DNA from: Locusta migratoria
Taxonomy: Eukaryota; Arthropoda; Insecta; Orthoptera; Acrididae
Assembly: GCA_026315105.1 (NCBI GenBank)
Contig: CM048746.1
Coordinates: forward strand, 640,019,398 to 640,083,397
Length of the DNA: 64,000 bases
Reading direction: 5' to 3'
Shown here: in pieces, positions 9,085 to 20,017 of the stretch
Position numbering within the stretch: position 1 is the first letter of the stretch
Layout of the letters: each line of letters starts with the position of its first letter
Notes under the pieces: model-generated
What the model saw: the letters and a program-made list of their open reading frames with translations, nothing else
What the model was told of the DNA's origin: nothing
Databases searched by the model: none
Program-made: the position numbers and the translations under genes

Positions 9085-10396
9085 CTTTAATTGGCCCCAT
9101 CCCGCCTATTTTGCATAAAGAAAGGAAAGAGAACTGACTCACACAATTACAGGCCAATATCGTTGACATCAGTTTCATGTAGAATTTTGGAGCGTATTCT
9201 CAGTTCGAATATAGTAAATTTCCTTGAAACGGAAAAGCTTCTTTCTGTGAATGAGCACGGGTTTAGGAAACATTGTTCATGTGAAACTAAGCTTGCCCTT
9301 TTCTCACATGACATCTTGGGAGCCAAGGATGAAGGGCAACAGGTGGATTGTGTTTTTCTCAACTTCAAAAAGGCGTTAGACGCGGTGCCACACTGCAGAC
9401 TGCTAACGAAGATACGAGCTTATGGAATAGGTTCACAGATCTGTGACTGGCTGGAAGACTACCTAAGTAATAGAACGCAATACGTTTTTCTCGACGGCGA
9501 GTGTTCATCAGAGACGAGTGTATCGTCAGGCGTGCCTCAGGGGAGTGTGATAGGACCGCTGTTATTTTCTATGTATATAACTGATCTGATGGACAGAGTA
9601 AGTTGTAATTTGCGGCGGTTTGCTGATGATGCTCTGGTGTATGGGGGGTGTCGTCTTTAACTAACTGTAATAGCATTCAGGATGACTTAGACCAAATTTC
9701 TAGTTGGTGCAAAGAATGGTAGAAAAATGTAAGGTGTTGCGCACGAGTAGGAAAAACAATCCCATAATATTCGAATACAGCATTAGTACTGAGCTTCTTG
9801 ATGCTGTCGCGACGTTCAAATATATAGGCGTAACATTGCAGAGCGATATGAAATGGAACGAACATGTAAGAACAGTTGAGGGTAAGGCCGACAGCCGACT
9901 TCTGTTTTTTGGGAGAATTTTTGGGCAGATGTACTTCATCTGTAAAGGAGACCGCGTATAAAACCCTTGTACGACCACGTCTTGAGTATTGCTCATGTGT
10001 TTGGGACCCGCAGCAGATCAGTTTAAAGGAAGACATAGAAGCAGTTCAGAGGCGAGCAGCTATGTTTGTTACTAGTAGGTTCGACCAATGCGCGAGTGTC
10101 ACGGAAATGCTCCGGCAACTCAAATGGGGATCGCTGGAGGAAAGACGACGTTCTTATTGTGAATTTATGTTGAGGAAATTTAGAGGGCCGGAATTTGACG
10201 CTGAGTGTAGTACGATCTCGCCTACTTACATTTCGCATAGTGATCACAAAGACAAGATAAGAGAAATTAGGGTCGTACTGAGGCATATAGGCATTCTCTT
10301 TTTCCTCGTTCTATTTGGGAGTGGAATAGGAAAGGAAATGCCAAGTAGTGATACAGTGTACCCTCCGCCACGCACCTTACGGTGGATTGTGGAGTG
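9085..10396 (+). mobile_element. CR1-like LINE, 5'-truncated, RT relic
   Basis: The frame 9091-9660 encodes RT blocks in order: NYRPISLTSVSCRILERILS, NEHGFRKHCSCETKLALF, the A block VFLNFKKALDAVPH, SSGVPQGSVIGPLLF and FADDALVYGG. The A block has Asn where Asp is expected (FLDF). Two further frames, 9704-9961 and 9876-10397, supply the thumb/C-terminal segment (LEYCSCVWDPQQISLKEDIE) with a frameshift between them. It ends in CCCTCCGCCACGCACCTTAC, the 3' sequence shared with the copy at 62.1 kb. The endonuclease and the GTAGAT tail are missing. Clade CR1/Daphne-like is my judgement. Confidence 0.88.
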
Positions 10397-10944
10397 ACTT
10401 TAGGACAGGCGACACCATCTTGCTCAGGAGTAACACCTGGTACAGACAGCGCCTCAAACATGTTTGTAAGACCGACCAGAAGACATCTTTTCCGGTCCCC
10501 TGGGAAGTCTTTCGTCGCGTGCTACGTTGTGCGGCGATCTTTCACCTGATCGTGCACGTTATGTCTGCCTCAATGCGAGCAGTGATAGGGCTGGATGCAT
10601 CCGCGGTCCGATCAGACGTGTTGAACGTTCGCTGGAGTCCCACGACTGCAGATTTACAGATTTGGGGTGGGAGGGGGACATAAATATGTTATAGAAGCAT
10701 TAAAAGAATTAAAAAAAAACAATGACCTATGAAATAACTCATAATTCACTCGCATTTTTAAATTTTTTCTTGATTATTCCAGTGTTTGTATTGTTCCTCC
10801 AGCCTCCTGAATATTTCCAGTTTTTTATTCATCTGAAGATGGGACTGTAACGACCTGAAACTAGTAGTTGCTTAATTAAAAAATGTCTGTATATAACTGA
10901 AGTGTATTTTTTCCCTGAACAACTGATAATTTCAGGTCCAGATG
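10397..10944. other. Spacer with CTGAAGA-hairpin-GAAAC motif
   Basis: No coding motif. At 10833-10866 the plus strand reads CTGAAGA, a short spacer and GAAACTAGTAG, a degenerate member of the recurring motif discussed under findings. Confidence 0.4.
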
Positions 10945-12360
10945 TGGCTGTTATTGATTAATGGATTTGTATTCCTAATCTTAATCCAGATAAGGCTGCA
11001 TTATTTTTTGTTTAGAGTTTATCAAAAACATTTTATTAATCAGTTAATTATAATAGAAGTTACACGCACATAATAGTTTTACACTCTTTATTTACATCAT
11101 TTCTGAAAAACGGCCCATACTTTTTGAAGGACCTCATCTGTATTGACATTCACTTGACACAAACTCGTAAGTTAAGCATCAGGTCAATTCTGTCTTATTA
11201 TCGTGTATGGGACAATACGAAACAAGAAACATGATGCGGTACACTACATTTAGTGCATCGTGGTGGAGATTTGTTTTGACATTGGCGACAGTGGAGTAGT
11301 TTCTTCTTCCGTAAAACAGGGTCTACAGGCAAAGCTGGGGCGTAATGTTCCATCGTGTCATATCTGAAATCAATTCTTGCCGGTTTAGGTGGTCTTTCTC
11401 TTTGTATTGCGACACGGCAGTTGATTCCGGAATTGTGGTGACAATTCTTCGACGAAATGCCATGTCGTCCAAATTTTCACCATCCTCCCTGTAGAGCTGC
11501 CATGCATTATGCTCAGCGACATCGATAATAATTGAGGTGTACACTCTGTAAAGTCAAATATTTTGTTCAGCTCTATCAGTTGCTCCCATAAAATTATTGT
11601 ACCGGTCTTGTTTGTTGAATTCTTATCCGCCTTTTCTGCTGATGGGAATATCGCATTACTGGATAAGTTGGACTAATAGTATCAAAGTCGGTTGCCACCG
11701 TCACTTAGCTGTTATCATTCCATGAAGCCACTAATATAGTGGATGAACTGTCACATCTGAAGTCGAGTGTCCTTATGACTTTCGTTTTCATGTCTTCTCC
11801 CCCATATCTAGATTACAATTTTCATTCCTTCTTTTTGTCCTTATTGTACCTGTCACACAGAAGATGACAAGGAAGTAAATAAATTGTCAAAATGGGTATC
11901 CGTATTTATGAAGCAGCAGTAACAAAATTTTGATTCTCAATTCTGATGAAATGTCAGGTAGCATTGCCTCTGACTTTTATAGGCATAAAGCTAATGTCCT
12001 TCCAGAAGGATGTGCTAGAACACACAGTCACTGAGCTTATAGTCTACATGCAAATACCCATATCGTCATTTCCTACGTTTGTATGTCATTCTGAGAGAAA
12101 GTTTGTACAGTTGTACCACTAATATAACGTGCACACATACGTTATACTCACCCATCAACTAGGAGTTCAGACAAAAAATCCATTTTCAGCAAACGAAATT
12201 TTCTCACGCACACACAGTAACTGAATGTTCAGTTGGATGAAGTGTATAATACTGACATCTGTTGGGAGGTAGAATAAACTAGTAGTATAAGTAGTTTTTA
12301 AGCTCCTCTGTGAAATTCCTTCCTGAAGGACAACAGTCTTATTTGGGTTAATAACTGTTT
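10945..12360 (-). pseudogene. piggyBac-like transposase relic, copy 1
   Basis: The minus strand around 11323-11544 reads VAEHNAWQLYREDGENLDDM followed by FRRRIVTTI, the C-terminal region of piggyBac-like transposases (inner end of the DDD core, 'NAWQLHR' type). The rest is recognised because it aligns closely with copy 2 at 24525-25990, for example ACATTGGCGACA, TCTACAGGCA and CATCAACTAGGAG blocks in the same order. The coding capacity is shattered. Terminal TTAA sites and inverted repeats were not located, so the borders are estimates. Confidence 0.72.
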
Positions 12361-14441
12361 TGTCGAACGCGTAACTTTAGTGAATAAATTACGACAGCAT
12401 TCCAAGTAGTTTAAATCCGTTATTAATTAAGGAAAACATTTTTTTTCATTCCACAGGAAGCCAATACTTAGAGTGTGTCTCGTAATTACGAGAAATTGTG
12501 TACAATAGCGTTTATCTTCTTGACAAATACTACACGTTTATGGTGTGTTCCATGTGATCTAGTCGTCATAATCCTCAAGAGCGGTACATACTAGTTGTGT
12601 TACGCGCAGGACACATTAGTATTTATTTGTCTTTTGTGCTCGTAGCTTTTGCACGCCCGAACAAAAGCAGCAATTGCTTTGAACGGCGCGGCCGCTCTCT
12701 AGTAAATACGTCAACGGTCCGCAATAGAAATGTTTGCTGCATTTGGGAGCGCACATAAAGCACAAATGTCACGCGGTGTAACCTCTGCCCGAACGCAGAT
12801 GCATTACTGCTCTGTCCGGGCGCTGTATATCTATCTGTATCTATATATATATATATATGATCGCTGATAGCGCTGCGAGCGGCCGATAGATTCGCGATTA
12901 ATCGCAGGAGAGAATAAAAAAGTGCCGCCATTGTGGTGTCTGCGGCTCTCGGTGATATTTGCGTTTCAGTCGGCCACAATAACGGAAAGCCGGTGTGAAA
13001 GGAATTCCTCTCGGGCGTAAATCATCCTTCTGAATAAAACGCATGGCGATGCCGCGGTGGCGGCCCGTTTCATAATGTCCGCCGCGCCGCGCCGCTGTGG
13101 GAATGCGTAATTGGAAAATAAACCGCGTAAACACAGGATTACGCCACTCACAGCCGTTTCCAAACACTTCTCTCGCAAATGTGTGCTTCTGAATTTTGCT
13201 TCAACGTCCTTGAAGTTGAGTACGCCTTTTCATTTGGATTCTTTCTGCACTTCAGTGCGCCCTTTGACGCAGTTTTCCTCCTTAAATCTACTGGGAAACA
13301 TATGAGCACGGCTAAACTTCCCAATCTCACCAACTGCATACTGTGACGATACTGCTGGACCTCTCATGTCAATGTTATTGTACGATACCGTCTGCGTCGG
13401 ACCCGGAATCGTTTGGTGTAATAGTGATATATTTTGCGTGTGAACTTACAGACGAAATAGCCAGCCTAGGAATCAGTGTAAGACAGTGTCTTGGTGATAC
13501 TGTGATCAAAACAAGTGATAGATTTTGTAACGATACACTGAAATTTTTTATTTATTTTTTGTTTATCTTTGATCAGCGATACTTATCGCCTCCGGTTCCA
13601 TCTGACTCGTAATACAACTAATTTAATTTCGTTCGTCATTTGTTACTTAAAAACAAGCGAGAAGACGGAACCGAGATAGTAGTTTGACTCACTGTCTGGT
13701 CTATATTCGTTCCGTACGGACGTCTTCCATTCATGTATCTATTCAGGTATTGTCATGCAAGTTGTAAAAATATATTACTTAAATTTAAAATCATCCCCTC
13801 TCTTTGGCTTTTGTTTAAATGAATCCCTCCACGCCAAATATTTAATCTCTTAAGGTTTTCAGCTCCTCTACATCAGTAATAGTTTAATGTTCAGACGCCA
13901 TTACAATCGCTTCACACTGTCTGCAAAATTTCAATCAATCGTCCTTATACTATACTTTGCTTGATTTTAGAACCTGCAGTCATTTCTTTTGTAATTTCAC
14001 GAAGTCCGATCATTTTTTTTTTTTTTTTTAATTTTTTTATCGTTACCAGTAACTTTATGTTCCACCCACGGTCACACAACAATGAAAAGCGAAGTGAACA
14101 GACTGAACATTGATCTCCTATGGAAAGTATCTCGAACATTCACTTATTAAATAAGACATAAAAGCTATCATTTACAGCTTCTACAATACGAAGTGCAGGA
14201 TCCAGCTAGATGCTTTCCGTAAGTTTTATAACGTGCTGTTGCTTGTCTTGTGCCCAACTTTAATATGCAATCCGCAGTTTATTTGCTTTAATGTTCTTAT
14301 GCTGTGCTTTAACTTATTTCAAGTTCAAACATTTGGTACCATCAATTCTTTGTCAAAAAAAAAAAAAAATATATATGTATCGCGAAATCTACTTTTAACA
14401 ATTATGGCATCATACGAAACAAGGGCAACGTTATAATTTCA
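12361..14441. other. Unassigned region with (TA)n and poly-T
   Basis: Contains a (TA)n run at about 12841-12858 and a poly-T at 14013-14029. The part 12640-13110 is locally more GC-rich and single-copy in this window; open frames there are short and show no known domain. No splice-like exon structure could be supported. Confidence 0.4.
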
Positions 14442-14445
14442 TTAA

Positions 14446-15371
14446 CCCTAGAACGGTTAATGAATTTATATGCTTATAGTCGTTGATCTGACTCGTGCGC
14501 TCTGCTAGTTTCCTGAAACATGCAAGAGAAAGCGTTCATCATTAATAAGGTTTTAAATTGTTTATACAATGTTCGGCAGTTCTACAAAAATCGGGATGGT
14601 CTGTCAGACCCAGCCCGACCGTTTAGGTTATAGATTTCTACCAGTGTGGATCTATTTTTATTTGTTATTTCATCCAGTTTCAAATTACTTTGTGAACTAT
14701 TTCTGATGTCAATAATTTAAAATATATAATCTCAAGAGAAAGTGTTTCATACTGTGAAATTTGCAGCATTTTATACAATGATGATAATGAAATTGACGAT
14801 TGTGACGCGGACCGAGACTTGGAAATAAGCAGTGATCGTGATAGCAATAGTGAAATAAGTGGGGAAGAAGGGGAAGAAGCTATAAGTGGAAAGACAGCAA
14901 AACTAAATACTTCTGCAAAATTTTAAAAATATAGTTGTGCTTGGTGCATGCATAAATGGTTTGTGTCGTCTGTTACGAAAAGTGACTATTTTAGAGGAGG
15001 ACATCACACAAACTATTCATTATATTCACAATTTCGATTTATATAACAAAAATTCAACAAGTCTGCTTCTCAGTTCTACAAATTGTTCTCATTTATATTT
15101 TTATTTCAATCCAATTTACTTGTACTTCCAATGTGGTTATATTTATTACTACAAAGAAGTATATTTTCTACTTTTTATTTTACAACAATTCTGAAGTTCA
15201 GAACGTTGAAATAATGTCCCTATATCGTCTGGTAGGACCTGAACAATATACAAACTCGTCATGTGATGTAAATTCTCTGTTTTGTCACTTGTCATAAACA
15301 TTTTAATTGATAGGTCCCACAGACCCAGCCCGACCGTTCCTGAAACTATTTTTCGGCCGACCGTTCTAGGG
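14446..15371. mobile_element. Non-autonomous piggyBac-type element, TTAA flanked
   Basis: A 926-bp element flanked by TTAA at 14442-14445 and 15372-15375. The ends are perfect 12-bp inverted repeats: CCCTAGAACGGT at 14446 and ACCGTTCTAGGG ending at 15371. Near each end lies a direct subterminal repeat, CAGACCCAGCCCGACCGTT, at about 14608 and 15320. TTAA duplication with CCC-starting TIRs is the hallmark of piggyBac. It is too short for a transposase of about 600 residues. Confidence 0.93.
14746..14925 (+). pseudogene. Acidic N-terminal transposase remnant in piggyBac-type element
   Basis: The plus-strand frame reads YNDDNEIDDCDADRDLEISS, then further Asp/Glu/Ser-rich residues, and stops at about 14925. 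Acidic, low-complexity N-termini are usual in piggyBac transposases, so this looks like the surviving N-terminus of the parental gene. The catalytic part is deleted. No start codon could be fixed. The match is by composition and context only. Confidence 0.5.
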
Positions 15372-15375
15372 TTAA

Positions 15376-16441
15376 TTAAGAGATTTGTATAAGACGTCTC
15401 CAGTCAGTTCTATAAACAATACTTTTGTCTCCCTACATTATTTCAATAAATAGACAGACGAAGGGTACAAAGTTTTGTAAAACATAAAGACATTAAATAA
15501 ATAACATTGTATATAGGTTAGGCTCATAAACAAGTTATATTGACCAGCTAATTGTGTTAATTAATATAATAGCCGAAATTCAATATTGTAATTCTTTGTA
15601 TATATTGACTGACGTGAGATTTTGAACTTATTTTCAGATTTGTGTTGATATTTGATAGTTCAATATATGTTAGGAACATGTATGATGTACTCATTAACAA
15701 ATTAATTGACATTTAACATCACACTTTGTTGTCAACAGAAAGATCAGAGATTTCGACTTAAAAAATACGTGCCATGTAAAATTATGGTATGTATAGTTTT
15801 CATTTTATATTGTGATTATTTATGTGTACATGAAATGTTTTACTGTTGTGTTCGGTAATTGTAAAGTGGTATATTCAATTGTTATAAACAATGCGTAATG
15901 TAATGCCATTATTGTGAATGTCTTTTGTCGAGTACTTTGGAATCTATGTGTCTGTGTTGTTATGGTAATTTGTGTACGTTATTGTAATGTTTTGGTGGAG
16001 AATAAGTTTGAATAAAAATTAAAGAAAAAGTGAAAAGTTGTACCTAGGAGTATTTATTTCTACCAAGACGCCCCAGTAGAATAATGTTGCAGCTAGCAGA
16101 ACCCCCATACGTCGCAATGTTAAAAAGATGAGTATTGTTTTTTAAAGTGGTAGAATGAACTGTAATTTACTTAATAATATAGTAAAACATTGTAATACGT
16201 AATTTAATTTCCCCATTTGAAGTAGTCGGTATATATGTACTATTAATGAAAATAGTAATTTTTCCCTTAAGCTGAAAAATTCTCCTGTCGGCCCAAACAG
16301 GTAAATACCTTCCTGTTTCAAACACTAAACAGAGAAGAGGGCACCTAAATGCGTCAGTTCTTTTTCCGTCTTCCTCATCAAAAATTTTGACACGCGAACA
16401 TATTAATGCTCCTTTAACAGAAAACGCGTTAAATTCCTTTC
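15376..16441. other. Unassigned AT-rich region
   Basis: Very AT-rich with many short stop-bounded frames; no repeat border or coding motif recognised. Confidence 0.45.
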
Positions 16442-16444
16442 TCA

Positions 16445-17235
16445 CAAGGAAAGTACTTGGGCTCGAACAAACATATTTGTATGAACGTTTGGTTACAGTA
16501 TCTCTATGTACATCTCAAAGTGCTAGTGGGTGTCGTTTTTATGCAAAACTTTGCAATCATGCTCTACATAGCACTGTAGATGTAATTGTAGTCGCCATAC
16601 GTAATGCAGATATCTGAACTATAATTACGTAATAATTGTCGTAGATGTTCTCTGGCGTATTGTCATCAAAAGCCGTGATGATAGTTGCAACTTTAACCTG
16701 CTTCTCTGAAGACTGTTGGTATTCACTGCCACTGCTTCCATCGCCTTTTCCCGCACTTACCGTAGCACTACCGCTAGCAATGAGTTCTTCGTCATTATCA
16801 TCCCCATTATCATCATTGTGTGTTAGTGTTACAAAAGTATATAACTTAATCTCATATTTCTGTACCACAACAGATACCAGAAAGCATGCGAATGATTCAT
16901 CTTTTACACTAATACCATATTCACGAAGAATGGTTCTTCGTAACTTCATCTCAACCAGTCGCAATATTTTAGCAGGATTGATTATCAATCGCCGCTCCAT
17001 CTGATGCTTCACCACACAAATGTCACAAAACGCAACTTCGCAGGCACACTGCATCATCCCTACTGGCGAACCGACAGGTCAAAGTGCAATGTGGCAAGGC
17101 ACACGCAGAGGCCTCTAACGGACGACTGCAGTTTTTTGCAGATGCGGGAGTGTCACTAGTGCAATAAGGGATCTTTACATTATCTCGTACGATTTCGATG
17201 TATATGTATTTCTTCGAGCCCAAGTTGTTTCCTTG
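16445..17235 (-). mobile_element. CAAGG-TIR DNA element, copy 1 (TSD TCA)
   Basis: A 791-bp element with terminal inverted repeats. The left end reads CAAGGAAAGTACTTGGGCTC and the right end, reversed, reads CAAGGAAACAACTTGGGCTC. The similarity goes on for about 35-40 bp. The flanking triplet TCA occurs at 16442-16444 and 17236-17238. A second copy with TTA flanks is at 54045-54819. A TNA target suggests the PIF/Harbinger group, but no transposase confirms it. Confidence 0.85.
16557..17057 (-). CDS. Hypothetical 166-residue ORF in CAAGG-TIR element
   Basis: The longest open frame in the element runs on the minus strand. The N-terminal third is cysteine-bearing (CACEVAFCDICVV) and then basic/leucine-rich (MERRLIINPAKILRLVEMKL). 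The middle is acidic and Ser/Gly-rich (NDDNGDDNDEELIAS, GSSGSEYQQSS). In copy 2 the same acidic stretch is preserved in a shorter 94-residue frame, but the N-terminus is broken. I recognise no domain. It may be a fragment of the parental transposase gene or an accidental frame. Two copies are too few to show selection. Confidence 0.4.
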   Translation of the reverse strand: MMQCACEVAFCDICVVKHQMERRLIINPAKILRLVEMKLRRTILREYGISVKDESFACFLVSVVVQKYEIKLYTFVTLTHNDDNGDDNDEELIASGSATVSAGKGDGSSGSEYQQSSEKQVKVATIITAFDDNTPENIYDNYYVIIVQISALRMATTITSTVLCRA

Positions 17236-17238
17236 TCA

Positions 17239-18672
17239 GTTTCACACGGTACGGAAGTCTTCAAACACGGCACATTCATTTGTAAAGGTACGTGTTATTA
17301 GATGAGGTTGGATGTTTTTACAGGTGCAGATTTGTGGGGAATGGGGAGCACAAGGTTGGGGGTGGATTGGCAGACCCCTCCTAACAATTACTGAAATATG
17401 TTCTAGAAGAGATTTGGCCTCTTGACGAATAAATACCCACCAAAATAGAATGAAAAATGGGAAATCCAACAACTGATTCAGACCTGGGTTAACTTAAAAA
17501 ATGTTCTTAATTTATTTCGCAAAACAATCAGTATCAGGATAAGATCCATTAATTGACGAAAATCTGAACAGTTCTCAGAACTTTAAAAATTCAAACAATT
17601 TCATATTAGAATACATTAATAAATGCAAAAATTATACTTGTAAATGACTGGCAAGTTCTTACTTGTAGACTGTAGTTTTTGACAGAGGTAAATAACTTAC
17701 GACACGATCTAGACCAAGGGAGTATTGTGTAATTAAGAGCGCTTTCTGCACAAATCGATATTTAAGAAAACAGTCAAAAGGAAGAATCCGAACTCTCTCC
17801 CAGTTAAGTAGGTGCAAGCAATACTCAACCCAAAGTTGCTAGAGCCGGCGTCGCTTGAACTGGGACGGCTGTGGCAGTGCGTTGGAATGCAGAAAATCGT
17901 GGTCTCATCCAGAGAAATAAAAGAACTTCTCAAGACAGAAGGCTGAATGCCCTACTCTCAGCCTCTGTGTCCTCGGTAAGCTCACAGTGTCCAACGAAAC
18001 CACAGACTCGCCAACTCAGTGTATGTATACTAGACACAAGATTGTAGAATGCGCAGTTGACCCTGGAGCTAGGAATAACGTTATCAGCGTCGGTGTAGCT
18101 GATTCAATCTGGCTGAGCCTATTCACACATCTATGATGCTCTGGCCGATAGACACAAGTTTCAGAGGCCGTCTGAAAAGTGAATGTGGAACTCCAAGTCC
18201 ACAAAGTGCAAGAGGTGGAAAAATAACCGAAGTCTCAAAATACACACCAGTAAGCACCTAAGTCGAGCCGATGGTACTCGTCGGCGTCCTAAGACGGAAT
18301 ACCTTCTGGAGCGCTGCAACACACTCTGCGCGCGAAACCCATGGCTACTCCGTCGCAAGAAAGCAAGAACCAATCGCTCTCTAGGCGCCAATTTTCCTCC
18401 AATGCTCGGACATGGCACCAAGGAAGTTTCGAAAAACTGAACTCCCGGTCAGTGCAGTCGAATGGCGACCGTTCCCACGCAACACGCCTACATAGCCGTT
18501 TGCGCGAAAAGTATTTCTCTGGTGGTCGGTCACTGACCTGTACCTACCAGTACGTGTTGGCGCCGAACTGCCGTATCCAGGGCAATAACGGCGCAAATTT
18601 CGACGCCGGCGCCATGCTCCCCGACCCTAGGGCCTTACTTCAGATATCAACGCACCGGGTTCCTCTAACCGC
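17239..18672. other. Unassigned single-copy-looking region
   Basis: No recognisable domain in any frame and no border repeats. The last third (18100-18670) has several open frames of 70-120 residues overlapping on both strands, which suggests low stop density from GC content, not a gene. Confidence 0.4.
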
Positions 18673-18674
18673 CA

Positions 18675-19090
18675 CCGCCGGCCGCGGTGGCCGAGGGGAC
18701 TGAGGCACTCCAGTCACGGTCTCAAAAACGTTCAAACGTTTGTATAGTTTATGGGACTTAACTACGGGATCATCAGTCCATAAACTTACAAACTACCTAT
18801 GAACTACTTACGAACTAGGACGACACAAATATCCATGCCCGAGGGGGGATTCGAACCCCCGACCGTAGTGGCCGTGCAGACCGTGACTGGAGCGCCTCAG
18901 TCCCCGCGGCCACCACGGCCGGACAGTCACGGTCTGCACGGCCACTACGGTCGGTGGTTCGAATCCCCCTCGGGCATGGATATTTGTGCCGTCCTTAGTC
19001 TTAGTTAGTTCATAAGTAGTTAGTAAGTTTAGGGACTGATGACCCCGTAGTTAAGTCCCATAAGCTTTACAAACATTTGAGCATTTGAAC
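18675..19090 (+). mobile_element. SINE-A, interrupted by another SINE-A
   Basis: The head GGCCGCGGTGGCCGAGGGGA lies at about 18679-18700 and runs to 18722. The rest of the same SINE resumes at 18924 (CAGTCACGGTCTGCACGGCC, B box, tail GACTGATGACCCCGTAGTTA) and ends near 19090. The interruption is the opposite-strand SINE-A at 18723-18923. Confidence 0.9.
18723..18923 (-). mobile_element. Inner SINE-A with 12-bp TSD inside SINE-A
   Basis: CAGTCACGGTCT occurs at 18711-18722 and 18924-18935 and brackets a complete reversed SINE-A. The host of the insertion is a SINE-A head, so the family has inserted into itself. Confidence 0.93.
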
Positions 19091-19099
19091 ATTAGTGGC

Positions 19100-19445
19100 C
19101 AGAAGGGAAATGAAAGTCTGTAGAATAATGTATAACTAGGGCCAAAATAGATACCACCAAGAGGAAAATAAAAGATATTTCGAGACAAGAAAAGCAGGTG
19201 TATAAATATCAAGGACTCAGATGTGAAACCAGTTCTGACCCAAGAAGGGGAAGCTAAAAGGAGGAAAGAATATATAGATGGGCTCTACGCAGGAAATGAT
19301 GGAAGAGGAAGTAGATAAAGATGAAATAGGTGACAATATACGGAGAAGAATTTGACATGGCACTAAAAGAGCTAATATGTATCAACGCACCTGTAGTAGA
19401 TGACATTCCCTAAGAGCTACTCAACTATTTAATCTGGTGTGTAAG
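19100..19445 (+). pseudogene. RTE-like LINE fragment
   Basis: Broken frames on the plus strand give GEEFDMALKELI and a run reading NAPVVDDIP, plus an upstream KIDTTRKKIKD. This matches, in the same order, the RT fingers region of the RTE-like copies at 55.4-55.9 kb (plus) and 39.0-39.4 kb (minus). Several stops; only about 350 bp remain. Confidence 0.6.
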
Positions 19446-19561
19446 ACGTATGAGACATATTTATTTGCAACCCATGGAGCACATCCAGTTCTACATCTAC
19501 ATCTACAACCCTACTCTGCAAGCCACCAGACGGTGTGTGGCGGAGGGTACCTTGAGTACCA

Positions 19562-20017
19562 CTATCGATTTTCCCTCCTATTCCAGTCAAGTATTTTTCG
19601 CGGAAAGAAGGATTGTCGGTACGCCTCTGTCTGGGCTCTAATCTCTCTGATTTTATCCTCATGATCTCTTCGAGAGATATACATAGGAGGGAGCAATATA
19701 CTGCTAGACTCTTCAGTACAGATAAGTTCTCGAAACTTCGACAAAAGCCCGTACCGAGCGACAGAGCGTCTCTCCTGCAGACTCTTCCACTGGAGTTTAG
19801 CGATCATCTCTGTAACGCTTTCACGGTTACTGAATGATACTGTAAAGAAGTGTGCTGCTCTCCGTTGGATCCTCTCCACTTCCTCTATCAATCCCACCTG
19901 GTACGAATCCCACACCGGTGAGCAGTACACAAGCTGTGGCCGAAAAAGTGTGCTGTAACCTACTTCCTTTGTTTTCGGACTGCATTTTCTTAGAATTCTC
20001 CCAATCATGTGTGGCAT
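19562..20017 (-). pseudogene. CR1-like LINE C-terminal segment
   Basis: A 151-residue open frame reading PQLVYCSPVWDSYQVGLIEE, ERIQRRAAHFFTVSF, then PPMYISRRDHEDKIREIRAQ and ending SFFPRKILDWNRRENR. These are the conserved closing blocks of CR1-type ORF2 proteins, present too at 9876-10300, 44880-45200 and 62140-62900. Its frame differs from that of the preceding RT part, so a frameshift lies near 20010. Confidence 0.85.

Noticed and set aside
12623..13178. Candidate host exon in the GC-richer patch
   Set aside because: Overlapping frames on one strand with no domain, no clear splice sites and a (TA)n repeat inside.
18341..18703. 120-residue plus-strand ORF
   Set aside because: No known motif, opposite-strand frames of similar length, and its end runs into the SINE-A.
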